Shown piece by piece: positions 1 through 9,295 of a DNA stretch of 64,000 nt. The stretch lies in assembly GCF_000717025.1 (NCBI RefSeq), contig NZ_JNXG01000014.1:129465-193464 (forward strand), in the 5' to 3' direction. The stretch's first letter is position 1. Each line of letters begins with the position of its first letter. Under the pieces are notes generated by a model, which did no database searches, was not told the origin of the DNA, and saw nothing but the letters and a program-made list of their open reading frames with translations. Position numbers and translations under genes: made by a program. The DNA is from Streptomyces atroolivaceus (GTDB lineage: Bacteria; Actinomycetota; Actinomycetes; Streptomycetales; Streptomycetaceae).

Positions 1-464
1 GGAGCAACCTCCTCGGCCTGGTCAAACACGTGGCCAGCGTCGAGGCCAGGTACTTTGGCGAGGTCTTCGACCGCCCCTTCCCGGAACCGCTGCCCCGGTG
101 GCAGGACCACGACGGAAGCGATCTGTGGGCGACCGAGGACGAGACCCGCGATCAGATCATCGAGTTCTACCGGCGCACGTGGGAACACTCGGACGCGAGG
201 ATCAACGAGCTTCCCCTCGGTGCCCCCGGCCACGTGCCGTGGTGGCCGGAGCCTCATTCCAACACGAACCTGTTCGCCGTCATGGTCCACGTCCTCGGCG
301 AGACCAACCGGCATGCCGGGCACGCTGACATCCTGCGCGAAGGCGTCGACGGCCGAACCGGGATGCGCCCCGAACACGAGATGCAGATCGATGAGGAAGC
401 CCGCAACTCCCACTACGCGAAGATCGAGCAGGCCGCCAGATCGGCCGCATCGGCCAAGGCATAG
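1..464 (+). CDS. DinB/DUF664-like protein, 5' end cut by window
   Basis: The reading frame is open from the first bases and about 153 residues are visible, so the true start lies outside the window. The sequence has the DinB four-helix pattern: a His near the visible N-terminus (LVKHVASVEARYF) and a second pair in NRHAGHADILRE, which in this family supply a three-His metal site. Family members include bacillithiol/mycothiol-dependent S-transferases, but most actinobacterial DUF664 proteins have no assigned substrate. The tail (KIEQAARSAASAKA) is Ala-rich. Nothing in the neighbourhood suggests a pathway; the next gene is a dead transposase. Family call is firm, biochemical role open. Confidence 0.85.
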   Translation, partial: SNLLGLVKHVASVEARYFGEVFDRPFPEPLPRWQDHDGSDLWATEDETRDQIIEFYRRTWEHSDARINELPLGAPGHVPWWPEPHSNTNLFAVMVHVLGETNRHAGHADILREGVDGRTGMRPEHEMQIDEEARNSHYAKIEQAARSAASAKA

Positions 465-498
465 AGGCCTGTGCCAGGTGACTTGATGTTCGAGCGGC

Positions 499-940
499 AT
501 GAGGGCGACCGTGAGGGCTGATCTGTCGAAGCGTCTGGTTCCTGATGAGCTCTGGGAGCTGGTCGCCCCGCTACTGCCGTCGTTCGCGGCTCGACCGCAA
601 GGTGGCGGGACCGCTCCGCGTGACGAGCGGGCGGTGTTCACGGCTGTGGCGTACACACTGACGAGTGAGTGTGCGCGGCGGTATCTGCCGGAATCGTCCG
701 GTGTATCGCCGGCCACCGCGCACCGCCGGTTCAGCGTGTGGACCGAGGCCGGATTGTGGCGCAGACTGCACCGGGCGGTGCTGGACGAACTCGGCGCCAG
801 GGGTGAGTTGGACTGGTCGTCATCCCTTCGCCCGCATGAAGCACTACAAGATCCTCCGCGACTGCCGGCAACGCGGCAACGGCCTCCACTACGCCGTCCA
901 AGCCGTCGCCACACTCCACAACCACGCCCTGGCCGCATGA
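499..940 (+). pseudogene. IS5-family transposase remnant with internal deletion
   Basis: The first ~107 codons from ATG 499 read as an IS5-type transposase N-terminus (KRLVPDELWELVAPLLPSF, then the helix-turn-helix-like stretch YLPESSGVSPATAHRRFSVW). Around base 825 this frame stops resembling the family, and a different frame carries the family C-terminus (ARMKHYKILRDCRQRGNGLH ... TLHNHALAA, stop at 938-940). The catalytic core between these ends is missing, so the copy cannot transpose. A second, apparently fresh member of the same broad family begins at 63944 at the other edge of the window. Confidence 0.8.
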
Positions 941-1036
941 TCCACAAGGGCACAGAACCCGGCTTCACCTGCCCGGCACCAGACTTCTGCAACACGCTTC
1001 CGGCGGAGAGCCAGGCCCGAACGGGTTCGGCACCCG

Positions 1037-2272
1037 GTGGCCATGGCTACGATCACCTGTGTGGCCAGAAGAAGAGTAGGGGCGTTCACCGGGCTCTTCC
1101 GGGGACGCCGACGTGAGGACGAACTCGCACGCGTCGACGCGGAGATCACCGCGTTCGGGGAAGCTCTCGCCCGGCATTCCTTCGTGCCGGGCAGCCATCC
1201 GGACGACTCGGGACTCCTTGCCGACTATCAGCGGGCGTTGGACGCTTACGAGCAGGCCAAACGCGAGTTCGTCGGTGACCGCACCCTCCAGGACGCTGCC
1301 GATGTGTTGCGTTCCCTTGACGAGGGGCGTCACGCGCTGGCCTGTGTGGACGCCGCGATGGAAGGGCGCCCACGCCCGCGAAGGCGCCCGCTGTGCTTCT
1401 TCGACCCCAGGCACGGGCCTTCCACCGAGGAGGCCCGCTGGGCGCCGCCGGAAGGTGCTGTACGGGCAATCGCCGTGTGCGCCGCCGATGCCGTGCGCCT
1501 GTCCGAGGGCCTGCCACCGATCGAGAGCGGCCGGACGGAAGACAGGCCCCGCCTCCCTTCGCAGACCCCGCCGGCCCCGCGTGCGGCCCCCGCCGCCGAA
1601 GGAGCCGTCACGCGACAGCCTGACCGCCGCCCGACCACCACGGATGGGCAGACGTCGTTCCCACCCGCCTCCTCCACGTCCTACGAGACCTGGCCCGAGA
1701 ACACTGGTACGCAACAGCGCCGTGCGAGTCGCGGCACTACCGGGGTTCAGCTCGTCCGCACCAACCGCAACGGCCCCGAACTGCTGGTGGTCCACATCGA
1801 CCAGGCCCGGAACTCCTGGGTCGAACTGACCGGCCCACCCGGCAGAAACGGGATGCCCCAGAAAATTCTGGCCTACGGGTCCGCGCTGACCCGGGCGATC
1901 GTTCCCGTGCCGGCCGACGGGCGGGACCGCATAATTCTGGAGATGACCACTAAGCGCGGATGGCGTATCTGGCTGCACCCCCCGGAGCACATTCCGGTCC
2001 TCACCGACTCGGTGGCATCAACCGGCGCCTACGTCCTGAGACACCCCGGCGGCCGTATGCCACTGCGCGTTACACAGAACGAGGGAAGTGCCTTCTCCCT
2101 GCACGAACTCCGCCCGGACTACACCCCGGGAGCTCTACTGGTCGAGGGCGAGGGATCGTTCACAGCGGCAGCCACCACGTCGAGAGAACCGGGGCTGCTG
2201 TACCTCCAGTCGCGGGCGTCATGGAGCATCACGACGACCGGTGGTGTGCACAAGGTGCCCCCCACACCCTGA
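1037..2272 (+). CDS. Hypothetical protein, possible N-terminally truncated membrane-protein family member
   Basis: This 411-residue protein has three parts: a helical region (about 25-110), a conserved-looking block CFFDPRHGPS near residues 120-129 followed by VCAADAVRLSEG, then a Pro/Thr-rich low-complexity linker (about 165-235) and a beta-rich C-terminal region (about 240-411, with LLVVHIDQARNSWVELTGPP). The DPRHGPS/CAAD block resembles one I associate with Streptomyces membrane proteins that carry transmembrane helices ahead of it. Here no membrane segment is visible and the gene follows an IS remnant, so loss of the N-terminus is possible. The start (GTG 1037, or ATG 1043) is uncertain and no clear ribosome site was seen. 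Function unknown. Confidence 0.6.
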   Translation: MAMATITCVARRRVGAFTGLFRGRRREDELARVDAEITAFGEALARHSFVPGSHPDDSGLLADYQRALDAYEQAKREFVGDRTLQDAADVLRSLDEGRHALACVDAAMEGRPRPRRRPLCFFDPRHGPSTEEARWAPPEGAVRAIAVCAADAVRLSEGLPPIESGRTEDRPRLPSQTPPAPRAAPAAEGAVTRQPDRRPTTTDGQTSFPPASSTSYETWPENTGTQQRRASRGTTGVQLVRTNRNGPELLVVHIDQARNSWVELTGPPGRNGMPQKILAYGSALTRAIVPVPADGRDRIILEMTTKRGWRIWLHPPEHIPVLTDSVASTGAYVLRHPGGRMPLRVTQNEGSAFSLHELRPDYTPGALLVEGEGSFTAAATTSREPGLLYLQSRASWSITTTGGVHKVPPTP

Positions 2273-2730
2273 CCACGAGAAGTACGCCCGCACACCGACG
2301 TGCAAGGGCGGCCCAGCGACAGGCGACGCAGGCCTGGCCATGCCCCCCTCTCTCCCGAGCCCCGGTTCCACCGCCGGCACGAGCCCATGCAGGGCTCACC
2401 CCGTAAGTTTCCGCGGCCGCCTGCTGCAGATGCCTCCACACCCACCGTGCCGGACCTCGAGAGTCCCGCGCTCTGACATGCCTCCCGGGCACGCCCGTAC
2501 ACACCACCGGCCCCGTCCGGGCTCACCTACTTCGCCGTGCTGACCATGAAATCGCCTCGTCGCCCAGAGCGACGAGGCGCGCGAGCACGCGAACCCGAGG
2601 GCAGGGCCTCGACGCCCTCCGGGAGCCCGCCGGGCGAGCCCTCGCCGTATTTCAGAGGGATACCCGCGCTGCTCTGCCAGCGGCAGAACACCAGCCGGAC
2701 CGGGCTCGGCGATCACTACAGTCCAATCTC

Positions 2731-3468
2731 ATGACGACGATTACGACGCGTACGGTCGAGTATCCGGCCGACGGTTTGACGATGATCGGGCACCTCGCTC
2801 TCCCGGCCGGTGTCGACCGCCGGCCCGCGGTGCTGCTCGGACCAGAGGGCATGGGGCTCAGCGACGTCGAGCGCCGCCGGGCCGATGCTCTCGCCGAGCT
2901 GGGATATATAGCGCTGGCCTTCGACCTTCACGGAGGGCGCTACTTGGGCGACCCCGAGGAGATGCTGGCCCGTTGCCTGCCGCTGCTCGCTGATCCCGAC
3001 CGGATGCGGGGCATCGGCCATGCGGCGCTCGACGTGTTGCGCACCGAACCGCGGACCGACCCCGACCGGATCGCCGCCGTGGGCTACGGCACCGGGGGCG
3101 CCGTCGGGCTGGAACTCGGCCGCGGCGGCGTCAGCCTGCGCGCGATCGGGACAGTCAACGCAACTACCACGGGCCGCCCGGGTGAGGCGGCGCACATTCG
3201 CTGCCCGGTGTGGGCCGGGGTCGGGTCGGAAGACCCGATCATGCCGCCCGAGCAACGGAACGCGTTCACCGCTGAGATGCAGGCCGCGGGCGTCGACTGG
3301 CGCCTCACGGTCTACGGCGGCGCCTTGCACGCCTTCCACCACCCGCCGGTCGGACACCCCGTGGTACCCGGCGTCGGTTACCACCCACGGCACGCGCAGC
3401 GAGCCTGGCGCGACGTCGTCGACCTGCTCGCCGAGTGCCTGCCCGTGACCGAGGATCTGGGGGCATGA
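2731..3468 (+). CDS. Dienelactone hydrolase-family protein with Gly at the nucleophile position
   Basis: A 245-residue alpha/beta hydrolase of the dienelactone hydrolase family. The expected strand-nucleophile-helix element is at residues 118-123 but reads GYGTGG rather than the family's GYCxGG, so the catalytic Cys is replaced by Gly120. Candidate Asp168 (GSEDPI) and His200 (GGALHAFHHP) of the triad are kept, as is the first motif (LLGPEG). Known members hydrolyse dienelactones or small esters in the cytoplasm; this one may have lost hydrolysis or use another residue. ATG 2731 follows an intergenic stretch with no neighbouring operon partner. Confidence 0.85.
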   Translation: MTTITTRTVEYPADGLTMIGHLALPAGVDRRPAVLLGPEGMGLSDVERRRADALAELGYIALAFDLHGGRYLGDPEEMLARCLPLLADPDRMRGIGHAALDVLRTEPRTDPDRIAAVGYGTGGAVGLELGRGGVSLRAIGTVNATTTGRPGEAAHIRCPVWAGVGSEDPIMPPEQRNAFTAEMQAAGVDWRLTVYGGALHAFHHPPVGHPVVPGVGYHPRHAQRAWRDVVDLLAECLPVTEDLGA

Positions 3469-3827
3469 CCCAGGCAGACGTTCTTTGACCTCGATCCCTC
3501 GATCAGACCAACGACGGCGCCCAGGCAGGGGAACGGGGCTCGTCGTCCGGCTCGCGACCCACTTCGCGGCTGGTGTCTGGGCCAGGATTCCGGGGTCGTC
3601 ACTGGATGAGGATGCGAAGGACTGGGATGCAGACACCGGCTCTGGTGAGCCCTGCTCCTGCTCGATGTGGACGGACCTCCGAATCCGTACGACACCCCGC
3701 CGCACAAGCGGCCTGCGGGCCACGGCACGCCGACGCTCCTGCAATGGGGGCACCCGCGCCTGGACCTTTTGCCGGACGGCCTTGGCGCGCTGGCGAAATG
3801 GGGAGCACGGGCTCGTGCAGGTGGCGC

Positions 3828-4440
3828 ATGATGGAACACGAGGACGACATGGAGGTGGTGGACGCGGAACTGGTGGACGACGGTCATCTCCCCGCCACCA
3901 TCCACCCGCGCCTGATGTCCGCCCGGGTGGTCGACCGGCACACCATCCTTCACCCCGGCCAGGGGCTCCCCACCGAGAGCGACCAGCCGAGATACACCGA
4001 GCGGGACCTGTACGTCTCCGAGCAGACCGCCGAACGGCTGGGAAACCAGTCCGCGCCGAGAAACGCCAGCGCCAACTACCTGTCCCAGCGCGACAAGTTC
4101 GCTGCCTGGTGCGCCGACGAAGGCCCTGTGGCCCGGCCGTGCACCACCGCCACCTACGTCGAGTACCTCGCCTACCTCATCGAGCCGGGGCGCTCCCCGA
4201 ACGCCGTCAACACCGCCATGTCCGCCATCCGCACCTGGATGCCCGAGGATCTGAAGCCCGGCACGAGGCAGGCCCGGGCATGCTGAACGAGTACAAGAAG
4301 ACGTGGGCGAAGCGCGCCGCGGTTCGTGAGGCTCCCCCGATCAGGGACGAACTGCTGCGGGCCATGGTCGCCACGTACGACCTGCGGACCGCCGCCGGGC
4401 ACCGCGACCGGTGTGTGCTCCTCCTCGGCCGGGGCGCCCT
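3828..4440 (+). pseudogene. Tyrosine recombinase (integrase) remnant, frameshifted and truncated
   Basis: From ATG 3828/3831 one frame encodes the N-terminal SAM-like DNA-binding part of a phage-type integrase (SANYLSQRDKFAAWCADEGP ... NAVNTAMSAIRTWMPEDLKP). Near 4265 the similarity moves to another frame (NEYKKTWAKRAAVREAPPIR, then HRDRCVLLLGRGALYRR), the start of the catalytic domain. At about 4440 it ends abruptly against a protease remnant on the other strand. The Arg-His-Arg-Tyr catalytic residues are missing, so this is a scar of an integrated element. No attachment site could be delimited. Confidence 0.7.
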
Positions 4441-4740
4441 CTACCGCAGGATCGGGAGTTCGGGCAGTCCGCTCACGCCGCACACGCCGGGGCCGCCGAA
4501 GTTGAGAACGAGCGAGCCGATGCGCCGGGCGTTCGGGCCGGTGGCCTTGCGGCGGATCAGGGCGACCTCGATCGTCCTGCTGTCTGGTTTCCGGTAGTCG
4601 AGGGGGTCTTCATGGCGGCACAGTCGTAGCCCGTGCGCGCGGTGGGCGGCGAGGTGCAGCGGGACCACCGGAGGTGCTGGCCGGTGGTGAGCGCGGTGGG
4701 CAGACCGGCGGGAGGGTCGTTCGCGGTGAACTCCGTACGC
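4441..4740 (-). pseudogene. Tripeptidyl-aminopeptidase-type alpha/beta hydrolase remnant
   Basis: Read leftwards, the minus strand carries the N-terminal part of a secreted Streptomyces tripeptidyl aminopeptidase: LTTGQHLRWSRCTSPPTART in one frame, then, after a frameshift near 4610, LDYRKPDSRTIEVALIRRKATG and RIGSLVLNFGGPGVCGV, the typical oxyanion segment (family NFGGPGGSGV). It breaks off at about 4441, just where the integrase remnant breaks off on the other strand. The Ser-Asp-His part is absent, so no activity is expected. Confidence 0.65.
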
Positions 4741-4820
4741 GGCTCCGCGCTCCGGCCGGGAGCGTCGTGCTGGAGCCAGGCCCCGACGGCCCCGCCCGCA
4801 TGACGTGCCGGCGGCGCCTG

Positions 4821-5222
4821 TCACAGCTCCGAGCCCTCAGCCTCCCGCAGTAACCATCCCCTGACCGAAGGAGCACGCTCAAGAAGCTGACTGACCTGCA
4901 TGCCTTCTTCTCGTGAAGTCACTCGCGGCAGCGGGGTGAAGGCATCAGGAAGTACGTCCAGCAGACTCCTCACGCGTTCTCCCGCTCGCACAGTGATCAG
5001 GAGTTCGCACCGCAGATGACTTGGAATGTCCGGCCTGTGGGACAGGGAGTGCCAGAGGGCCGGCCATAGGTAGTGGGTGCCGTCGGGCGCCGCATTGGCT
5101 CGCACCCATGCCGGCCCCAACCGCTGGCTCAGACCAAGGTCGCATGCCTGCTCCTCCAGCCGGAACAGTGACGAGGAATCAACGGCTTTCAGTTCGCGAG
5201 GTAAAGGCCGATCGAAGCGCAT
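4821..5222 (-). CDS. Hypothetical 133-aa protein
   Basis: Starting at the ATG at 5220-5222 (MRFDRPLPRELKAVDSSSLF) this gives 133 residues of soluble, mixed-charge sequence with coding-like composition, ending REAEGSEL. The same frame stays open much farther upstream, but that part is antisense-like. I do not recognise the family. Visible features are a run of Leu-rich helices (LRCELLITVRAGERVRSLLD) and no signal peptide or membrane segment. It lies between the protease remnant and the amidase, all on the minus strand, but 200 bases separate it from the amidase stop and no operon is evident. Confidence 0.5.
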   Translation of the reverse strand: MRFDRPLPRELKAVDSSSLFRLEEQACDLGLSQRLGPAWVRANAAPDGTHYLWPALWHSLSHRPDIPSHLRCELLITVRAGERVRSLLDVLPDAFTPLPRVTSREEGMQVSQLLERAPSVRGWLLREAEGSEL

Positions 5223-5428
5223 CGCACCATGCTGCCCGACGACACCACGGCACGCGCAGCCCGCCCCACGCGGACATCCCCTGCGTGCCCGGGCCGAAGC
5301 TTTCCGAGCTGCGGCTTCAGAACAGCTATGCCTGTTCTTGACGCGGGGTGAGAGATTTCGGCAGATGAATCTGCTGAGGTGGCACCGATCCCGGAGCCAG
5401 TGCGTCACCTGTAACGGTGACGCGGAGA

Positions 5429-6877
5429 TCATCCGCGCCGTGGTGGGATGACGCCCTCGGCCCCCCTTCCGAGCAGGGGCGCCAGGCGCTCGGCCATCAC
5501 GAGCAAGGTCCGGTCCGCATAGGACGGTCCGACGAACTGCACACCGACCGGGAGGCCGTCGGTGCCGTGCGCGATAGGCATGACCAGGCTGGGCAGGCCG
5601 ATGTGGCTGGTGAGGTTGGCCCAGCCGGTCTGGTCGAAGAAGCTCCGTTCGGTGCCGTCGACCGTGAGGGATCGGCTTCCGGCCGGGATCGCGGCGGTGG
5701 GCGCGGCGGGCGTTATGAGAACGTCGTACTGACCGTCGGCGAAGAACCGGTGCCACGTCTGCTGGAGCCGGAGCCGCTCCTCGTTGGCGCGGAGCCAGGC
5801 GCGGTGTGTCTGCGTGCGGTGGAGGAGGATGGCGGCTCGTGGGCTCGCGTCGTCCGTGTCCAGGTCACGGGCGGCGGCGAGTTCGGCCGCTCCGGCGTCA
5901 TCGTCGGTTGTGGCCGTCGTGGTGGCGTGGAGGAGCTGCTCGAAGAGGCGGAGGGACTCGGCGAAGCTGACCGGCCCGGCGGTGCGGCGGACACTGACGC
6001 CGGCGGAGGCAAGTGTCCCTTCGAGGGCGGCGAGCGCGCCGGCCGTGTTGCGGTCGACGGGGCCGCTTGCGTCGTCTGCCCACACCGCCACACGGAGTTG
6101 GCTGAGCGGGCGCTGCGCCGTGGGCAGCGTGACGCTCCAGGGGGTGTTCTCGTCGGGTGACGGTGTCGTCAGCGCGGCGAGGAGCAGGTCGAGGTCGCGG
6201 GGGTGGCGGGCGAGGGGGCCGGGGGTCACCATGTCGCTGCTGGTGATCCATCCCGGCGGTCGGGGGATGTGGCCTCGGGCTGGGACGAGTCCGTGGGTGG
6301 GGCGCAGGCCGTAGACGCCGCAGTAGTGAGCGGGGAGCCGCAGGGAGCCGGCGAGGTCGCTTCCAAGGTCGGCGGGGGTCAGGTATGCGGCGACTGCTGC
6401 GGCTGGGCCGCCGGAGGAGCCGCCGGTGGTGCGCTTGGGGTCGTGCGGATTGAGCGTGGGGCCGAACAGGGCGTTGTCGGTGTGAAGGTCCTGGCAGTAC
6501 GCCGGGGTGTTGGTCTTGCCCATGATGACGGCACCCTGGTGGCGGAGCCGGGCGACAGCGTCGGCGTCGCGTGCGGGGACGTGGTCGGCGAGGTCTTCGG
6601 CACCGCTGGTGGTACGCAGGCCGACCGTCTCGAAGCTGTCCTTGATCGTGAGCGGAAGCCCGTCGAGGATGCCGGCGCTCTCGTTGCGGGCGCGGCGTTC
6701 GTCGGCCGCGTGCGCGGCGGCGCGGGACGCGCTGTCGTCGCGGGTGACGACGGCGTTGATCTGGCTGGCCTCTATCCGGGCGAGGTGGAGGTCGAGCAGT
6801 TCGCGGCTGGAGATCTCGCCGCGGTCCAGAGCCTGGAGCTGGACGTGAGCGGGCTGATGGGTGAGGTCGTTCGTCAT
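5429..6877 (-). CDS. Amidase-signature family hydrolase
   Basis: This 482-residue protein is a full-length amidase-signature enzyme. The Ser-cisSer-Lys triad is readable: Lys79 in LTIKDS, cis-Ser154 in the GGSSGGPAAAVAA glycine/serine loop, and nucleophile Ser178 in GSDLAGSLRLPA. The C-terminal PVGVQFVGP block is also typical. Such enzymes hydrolyse carboxylic amides in the cytoplasm; the substrate cannot be predicted. The start is an ATG at 6875-6877 (MTNDLTHQPAHVQLQ). No co-transcribed partner is intact; gene scraps lie upstream. Confidence 0.93.
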   Translation of the reverse strand: MTNDLTHQPAHVQLQALDRGEISSRELLDLHLARIEASQINAVVTRDDSASRAAAHAADERRARNESAGILDGLPLTIKDSFETVGLRTTSGAEDLADHVPARDADAVARLRHQGAVIMGKTNTPAYCQDLHTDNALFGPTLNPHDPKRTTGGSSGGPAAAVAAYLTPADLGSDLAGSLRLPAHYCGVYGLRPTHGLVPARGHIPRPPGWITSSDMVTPGPLARHPRDLDLLLAALTTPSPDENTPWSVTLPTAQRPLSQLRVAVWADDASGPVDRNTAGALAALEGTLASAGVSVRRTAGPVSFAESLRLFEQLLHATTTATTDDDAGAAELAAARDLDTDDASPRAAILLHRTQTHRAWLRANEERLRLQQTWHRFFADGQYDVLITPAAPTAAIPAGSRSLTVDGTERSFFDQTGWANLTSHIGLPSLVMPIAHGTDGLPVGVQFVGPSYADRTLLVMAERLAPLLGRGAEGVIPPRRG

Positions 6878-7149
6878 GCGGAGACTCGCTCAAGGTGAGG
6901 GCTTGGGTGGGCTGGCGGGGCAGGTGGCGGGCGACGTCGAGGAGGAGTGTCGACGTCGTCCATGGGCCTGGTGGTCTGGCGTCAGAAGTCGGCGAACTCG
7001 GTGAGCTCGTCAGGCTCCGGGCGGGCACCTGCGGGCCCGGGCGGCGATTCCGGCGAGGTTCTGGTCCGCCGTGACGGCCGCGAGAAGCCCCTGTCCGTGG
7101 AGCCCCCGGGCTCGGTGACGGGCTTCGCCGGCCTCGCGGACGGAGGCGT

Positions 7150-7344
7150 CAGGTACCGGTGGATCACGAAGCGGCAGTCCCGGATGCGCAGGTTCAGGGA
7201 GCGCCGGGCCTCGGCGGGGACGATGTCGTGCTTCGTACCGGCGTGGAACTGTCCCACCGTCAGCACCACCGAATGGGCCGCCGCGACCTCGCGGGACCCC
7301 ACGGTCTGCAGGCGGGTGACGATGTAGGCGGCCGTCAACCGGGT
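7150..7344 (-). pseudogene. M20 amidohydrolase fragment
   Basis: A stretch of about 65 codons on the minus strand reads LTAAYIVTRLQTVGSREVAA, then VVLTVGQFHAGTKHDIVPAE and RRSLNLRIRD. This matches the dimerisation-domain region of M20-family amidohydrolases (hippurate-hydrolase type). No metal-binding region is present on either side and the flanking sequence belongs to other remnants, so this is an isolated internal fragment. Confidence 0.6.
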
Positions 7345-7384
7345 CGGTCGTCGACTCGAGGTGGGAGCCGGCCGCCGCAGTGCA

Positions 7385-7516
7385 ATGCCGGGAGATCTCG
7401 CGGAACGCCTTCTGCACCGATGGTTCGTGCCGGACAAGGTCCTCCAGAAGTGCCGGAGTCCCATCCGGATTGGCGGCCACCTCAGCGGCGACCCGGACAT
7501 CGTGCCGGTCAAGCAT
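7385..7516 (-). pseudogene. Leucine-rich-repeat-variant protein, N-terminal stub
   Basis: A start codon at 7514-7516 is preceded by GGAG four bases upstream and encodes MLDRHDVRVAAEVAANPDGT and ALLEDLVRHEPSVQKAFREI. The V-A-x-N-P-x-T-P-x-x-L-L-x-x-L pattern is that of leucine-rich repeat variant (LRV) proteins. After about 45 codons the sequence runs into the M20 fragment, so only the beginning of the gene survives. Confidence 0.5.
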
Positions 7517-7551
7517 GCTTCTCCGTAACAGGCGGGGTTCGCTCGATGTAG

Positions 7552-8004
7552 TCAGTGGCCTGCCTGCAGCTCGTCGGCCACCTCGGTCAGATACCCGGCG
7601 AGCGTGCTGCCGTCGTCATGGAGATGGGAGACGTCCTGCCGGTTCCACGACCCGGTCAGCCCGGTCGCGGCGTCGATGAACGTCCCACTGAAAGGGTCGT
7701 CGGGTTCATCGGCGGTGAACGGGATCCACGTCGTCTCCCAGACCCCCGGGTGACTCAGCAGGGCATAGGTCTCCAAGGTCTGCCGCACCCCGAGCAGCAC
7801 CTCACCCTCGGGTGTCAGCGGCCCAAAAGTCCCGCCGCATCGCTGCCACAGAGTCCGCAGATCGGCCGGGAGGCGGAACCCGAGTGCGGCTTCCGCCTCG
7901 ACCATCAGTTCGTCGGCTGCGCCACAGGGCACTGGCGTGGCTGGAAAGTATAGATTCAGCAAGGACTCGATACGATCCCAGACCGCGGTCACAACGGTGC
8001 TCAT
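7552..8004 (-). CDS. SMI1/KNR4 family protein
   Basis: A 150-residue protein with the SMI1/KNR4 (SUKH) core: ADELMVEAEAALGFRLPADLRTLWQRCGG, followed by the beta-rich half (WIPFTADEPDDPFSGTFIDA, GLTGSWN) and a C-terminal helix (LAGYLTEVADELQAGH). In bacteria this superfamily often supplies immunity proteins for polymorphic toxins, but many Streptomyces copies stand alone with no known partner. No toxin gene is visible beside it. Start at the ATG at 8002-8004. Confidence 0.85.
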   Translation of the reverse strand: MSTVVTAVWDRIESLLNLYFPATPVPCGAADELMVEAEAALGFRLPADLRTLWQRCGGTFGPLTPEGEVLLGVRQTLETYALLSHPGVWETTWIPFTADEPDDPFSGTFIDAATGLTGSWNRQDVSHLHDDGSTLAGYLTEVADELQAGH

Positions 8005-8485
8005 GCACTCATGCTATCGGCGCGCGAAGAGCCGGAACCGGGGCTCATCAGCTCTCCTCGGCCGGCGCATCACCGAATGCCGGCCCTTTGCCATGGGTCA
8101 CGGGGTGGGTGGCTGGGGATGGCGCTCGGGCCCGCGTCGCCTGAGCAAGGGGCGGGTCAGCAGGAGAGGGACGACCTGGCGGGCGCTGTGGGCCAGAAGC
8201 CGGTTCTCTCCTGAGCGGCGAGACAGAGAAGTTCCACAGGTTCTCCCTTTGCTGTCCTATCGCGATCAAAAGCAGTCCTAACCGCCGGTCGTGGCATCTC
8301 CGTGTAGCCGCCGAACCCGCGGTCCGCTCGACGGAATACGGCCTACGGCACAGGTTCACCCCGCCAATACCGCTCAAGAACTCCCACCCCTTCCGCGTCG
8401 GCCCGGTTCCTCACCGAGGCAGACGGCCACCCCCGACCAGCACGAGGACTCCCGACCAACGTCTCACCAGGACGCCGGCCTGCCT
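8005..8485. other. Intergenic stretch without a supported gene
   Basis: Open frames here lack ribosome sites and recognisable protein sequence. It presumably holds the promoter of the SMI1/KNR4 gene and the 3' end of the ABC/MerR transcript. No repeat or clear hairpin was identified. Confidence 0.5.
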
Positions 8486-9280
8486 TCAAGATGGCGGTAG
8501 CTCAGTGTTGATCCTGTCGGCAGCCACTCGCTCGATGCGGGTCCATCCCCTCCAGCCCCGCTCCTCCAGGATCGCCAACAGCCGCGCGGCGACCGGTGAG
8601 GACTCGACCATGGTCGAGTCCAGGAGGTCGACGAACTGGTCGTCGACGCCGTCGTCGGCACCCACCTCGCCGGCCTCCACAGCGCGAATCATCAGGCGCT
8701 CCATGATGTCGGCGACCTCGACGATCCGCGGGTCGTCGGGCAGCCAGTCGAGTGCCCCGCTGAGAAGGCCGTAGAGCTTCACCACGTCGGGATCGTCCAA
8801 CTCCTCGTGCTTTTTGGCGATCACGGAGTCGATCGAATGCGGTACCTGGGCGGCGATCATGATCCAGGCGTCCCGCTCCATCTCGATGTACCCCTCCTCG
8901 ACGCCAAGACCGCGCAGCCGGTCGAGGTAGTCCACGACGCTCTTCGGGAGCGCCAACTGCTCTCCGGCAGCGAGCCGGGCGAGCCGTCTGCGGGTGCCCT
9001 GCAGCCGCCGGATCTCGGCGCGAAGATCCTTGTCCATCTCCTGGACGCCGCGGGCGAACTCCTCCGGGCCGGCGTCGAGGAGTTCTTGTACCCGGCCCAG
9101 CGGCACGCCGGCATCTGCCAGGGTGCGGATCCGGATCAGTCGCACGACCGCAACAGCGTCGTAGGTCCGGTATCCGGACCGGTTGCGTTCGGGCTCCGGC
9201 AGCAGGCCGATCTGGTGGTAGTGACGTACCGCCCGCACCGTCACTCCGGCGTACGCCGCAAGCTGGCTGATGGTGAGCAT
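8486..9280 (-). CDS. MerR family transcriptional regulator
   Basis: 264 residues. The N-terminal winged helix-turn-helix is canonical (MLTISQLAAYAGVTVRAVRH, then YHQIGLLPEPERNRSGYRTY), followed by a coiled-coil dimerisation helix and a long C-terminal region (about 110-264) of the size found in drug-sensing MerR proteins. It is the last gene of a minus-strand operon, 15 bases after the ABC permease stop, so it probably controls the exporter. A TTGACC/GGTCAA inverted repeat upstream of the first gene (10931-10951) is the likely operator. The ligand is unknown. Confidence 0.92.
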   Translation of the reverse strand: MLTISQLAAYAGVTVRAVRHYHQIGLLPEPERNRSGYRTYDAVAVVRLIRIRTLADAGVPLGRVQELLDAGPEEFARGVQEMDKDLRAEIRRLQGTRRRLARLAAGEQLALPKSVVDYLDRLRGLGVEEGYIEMERDAWIMIAAQVPHSIDSVIAKKHEELDDPDVVKLYGLLSGALDWLPDDPRIVEVADIMERLMIRAVEAGEVGADDGVDDQFVDLLDSTMVESSPVAARLLAILEERGWRGWTRIERVAADRINTELPPS

Positions 9281-9295
9281 GGGTCCCAGACTGTC

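Noticed and set aside
7552..8004. SMI1/KNR4 gene as part of a polymorphic-toxin immunity locus
   Set aside because: No toxin, repeat-containing or secretion gene is next to it in either direction.
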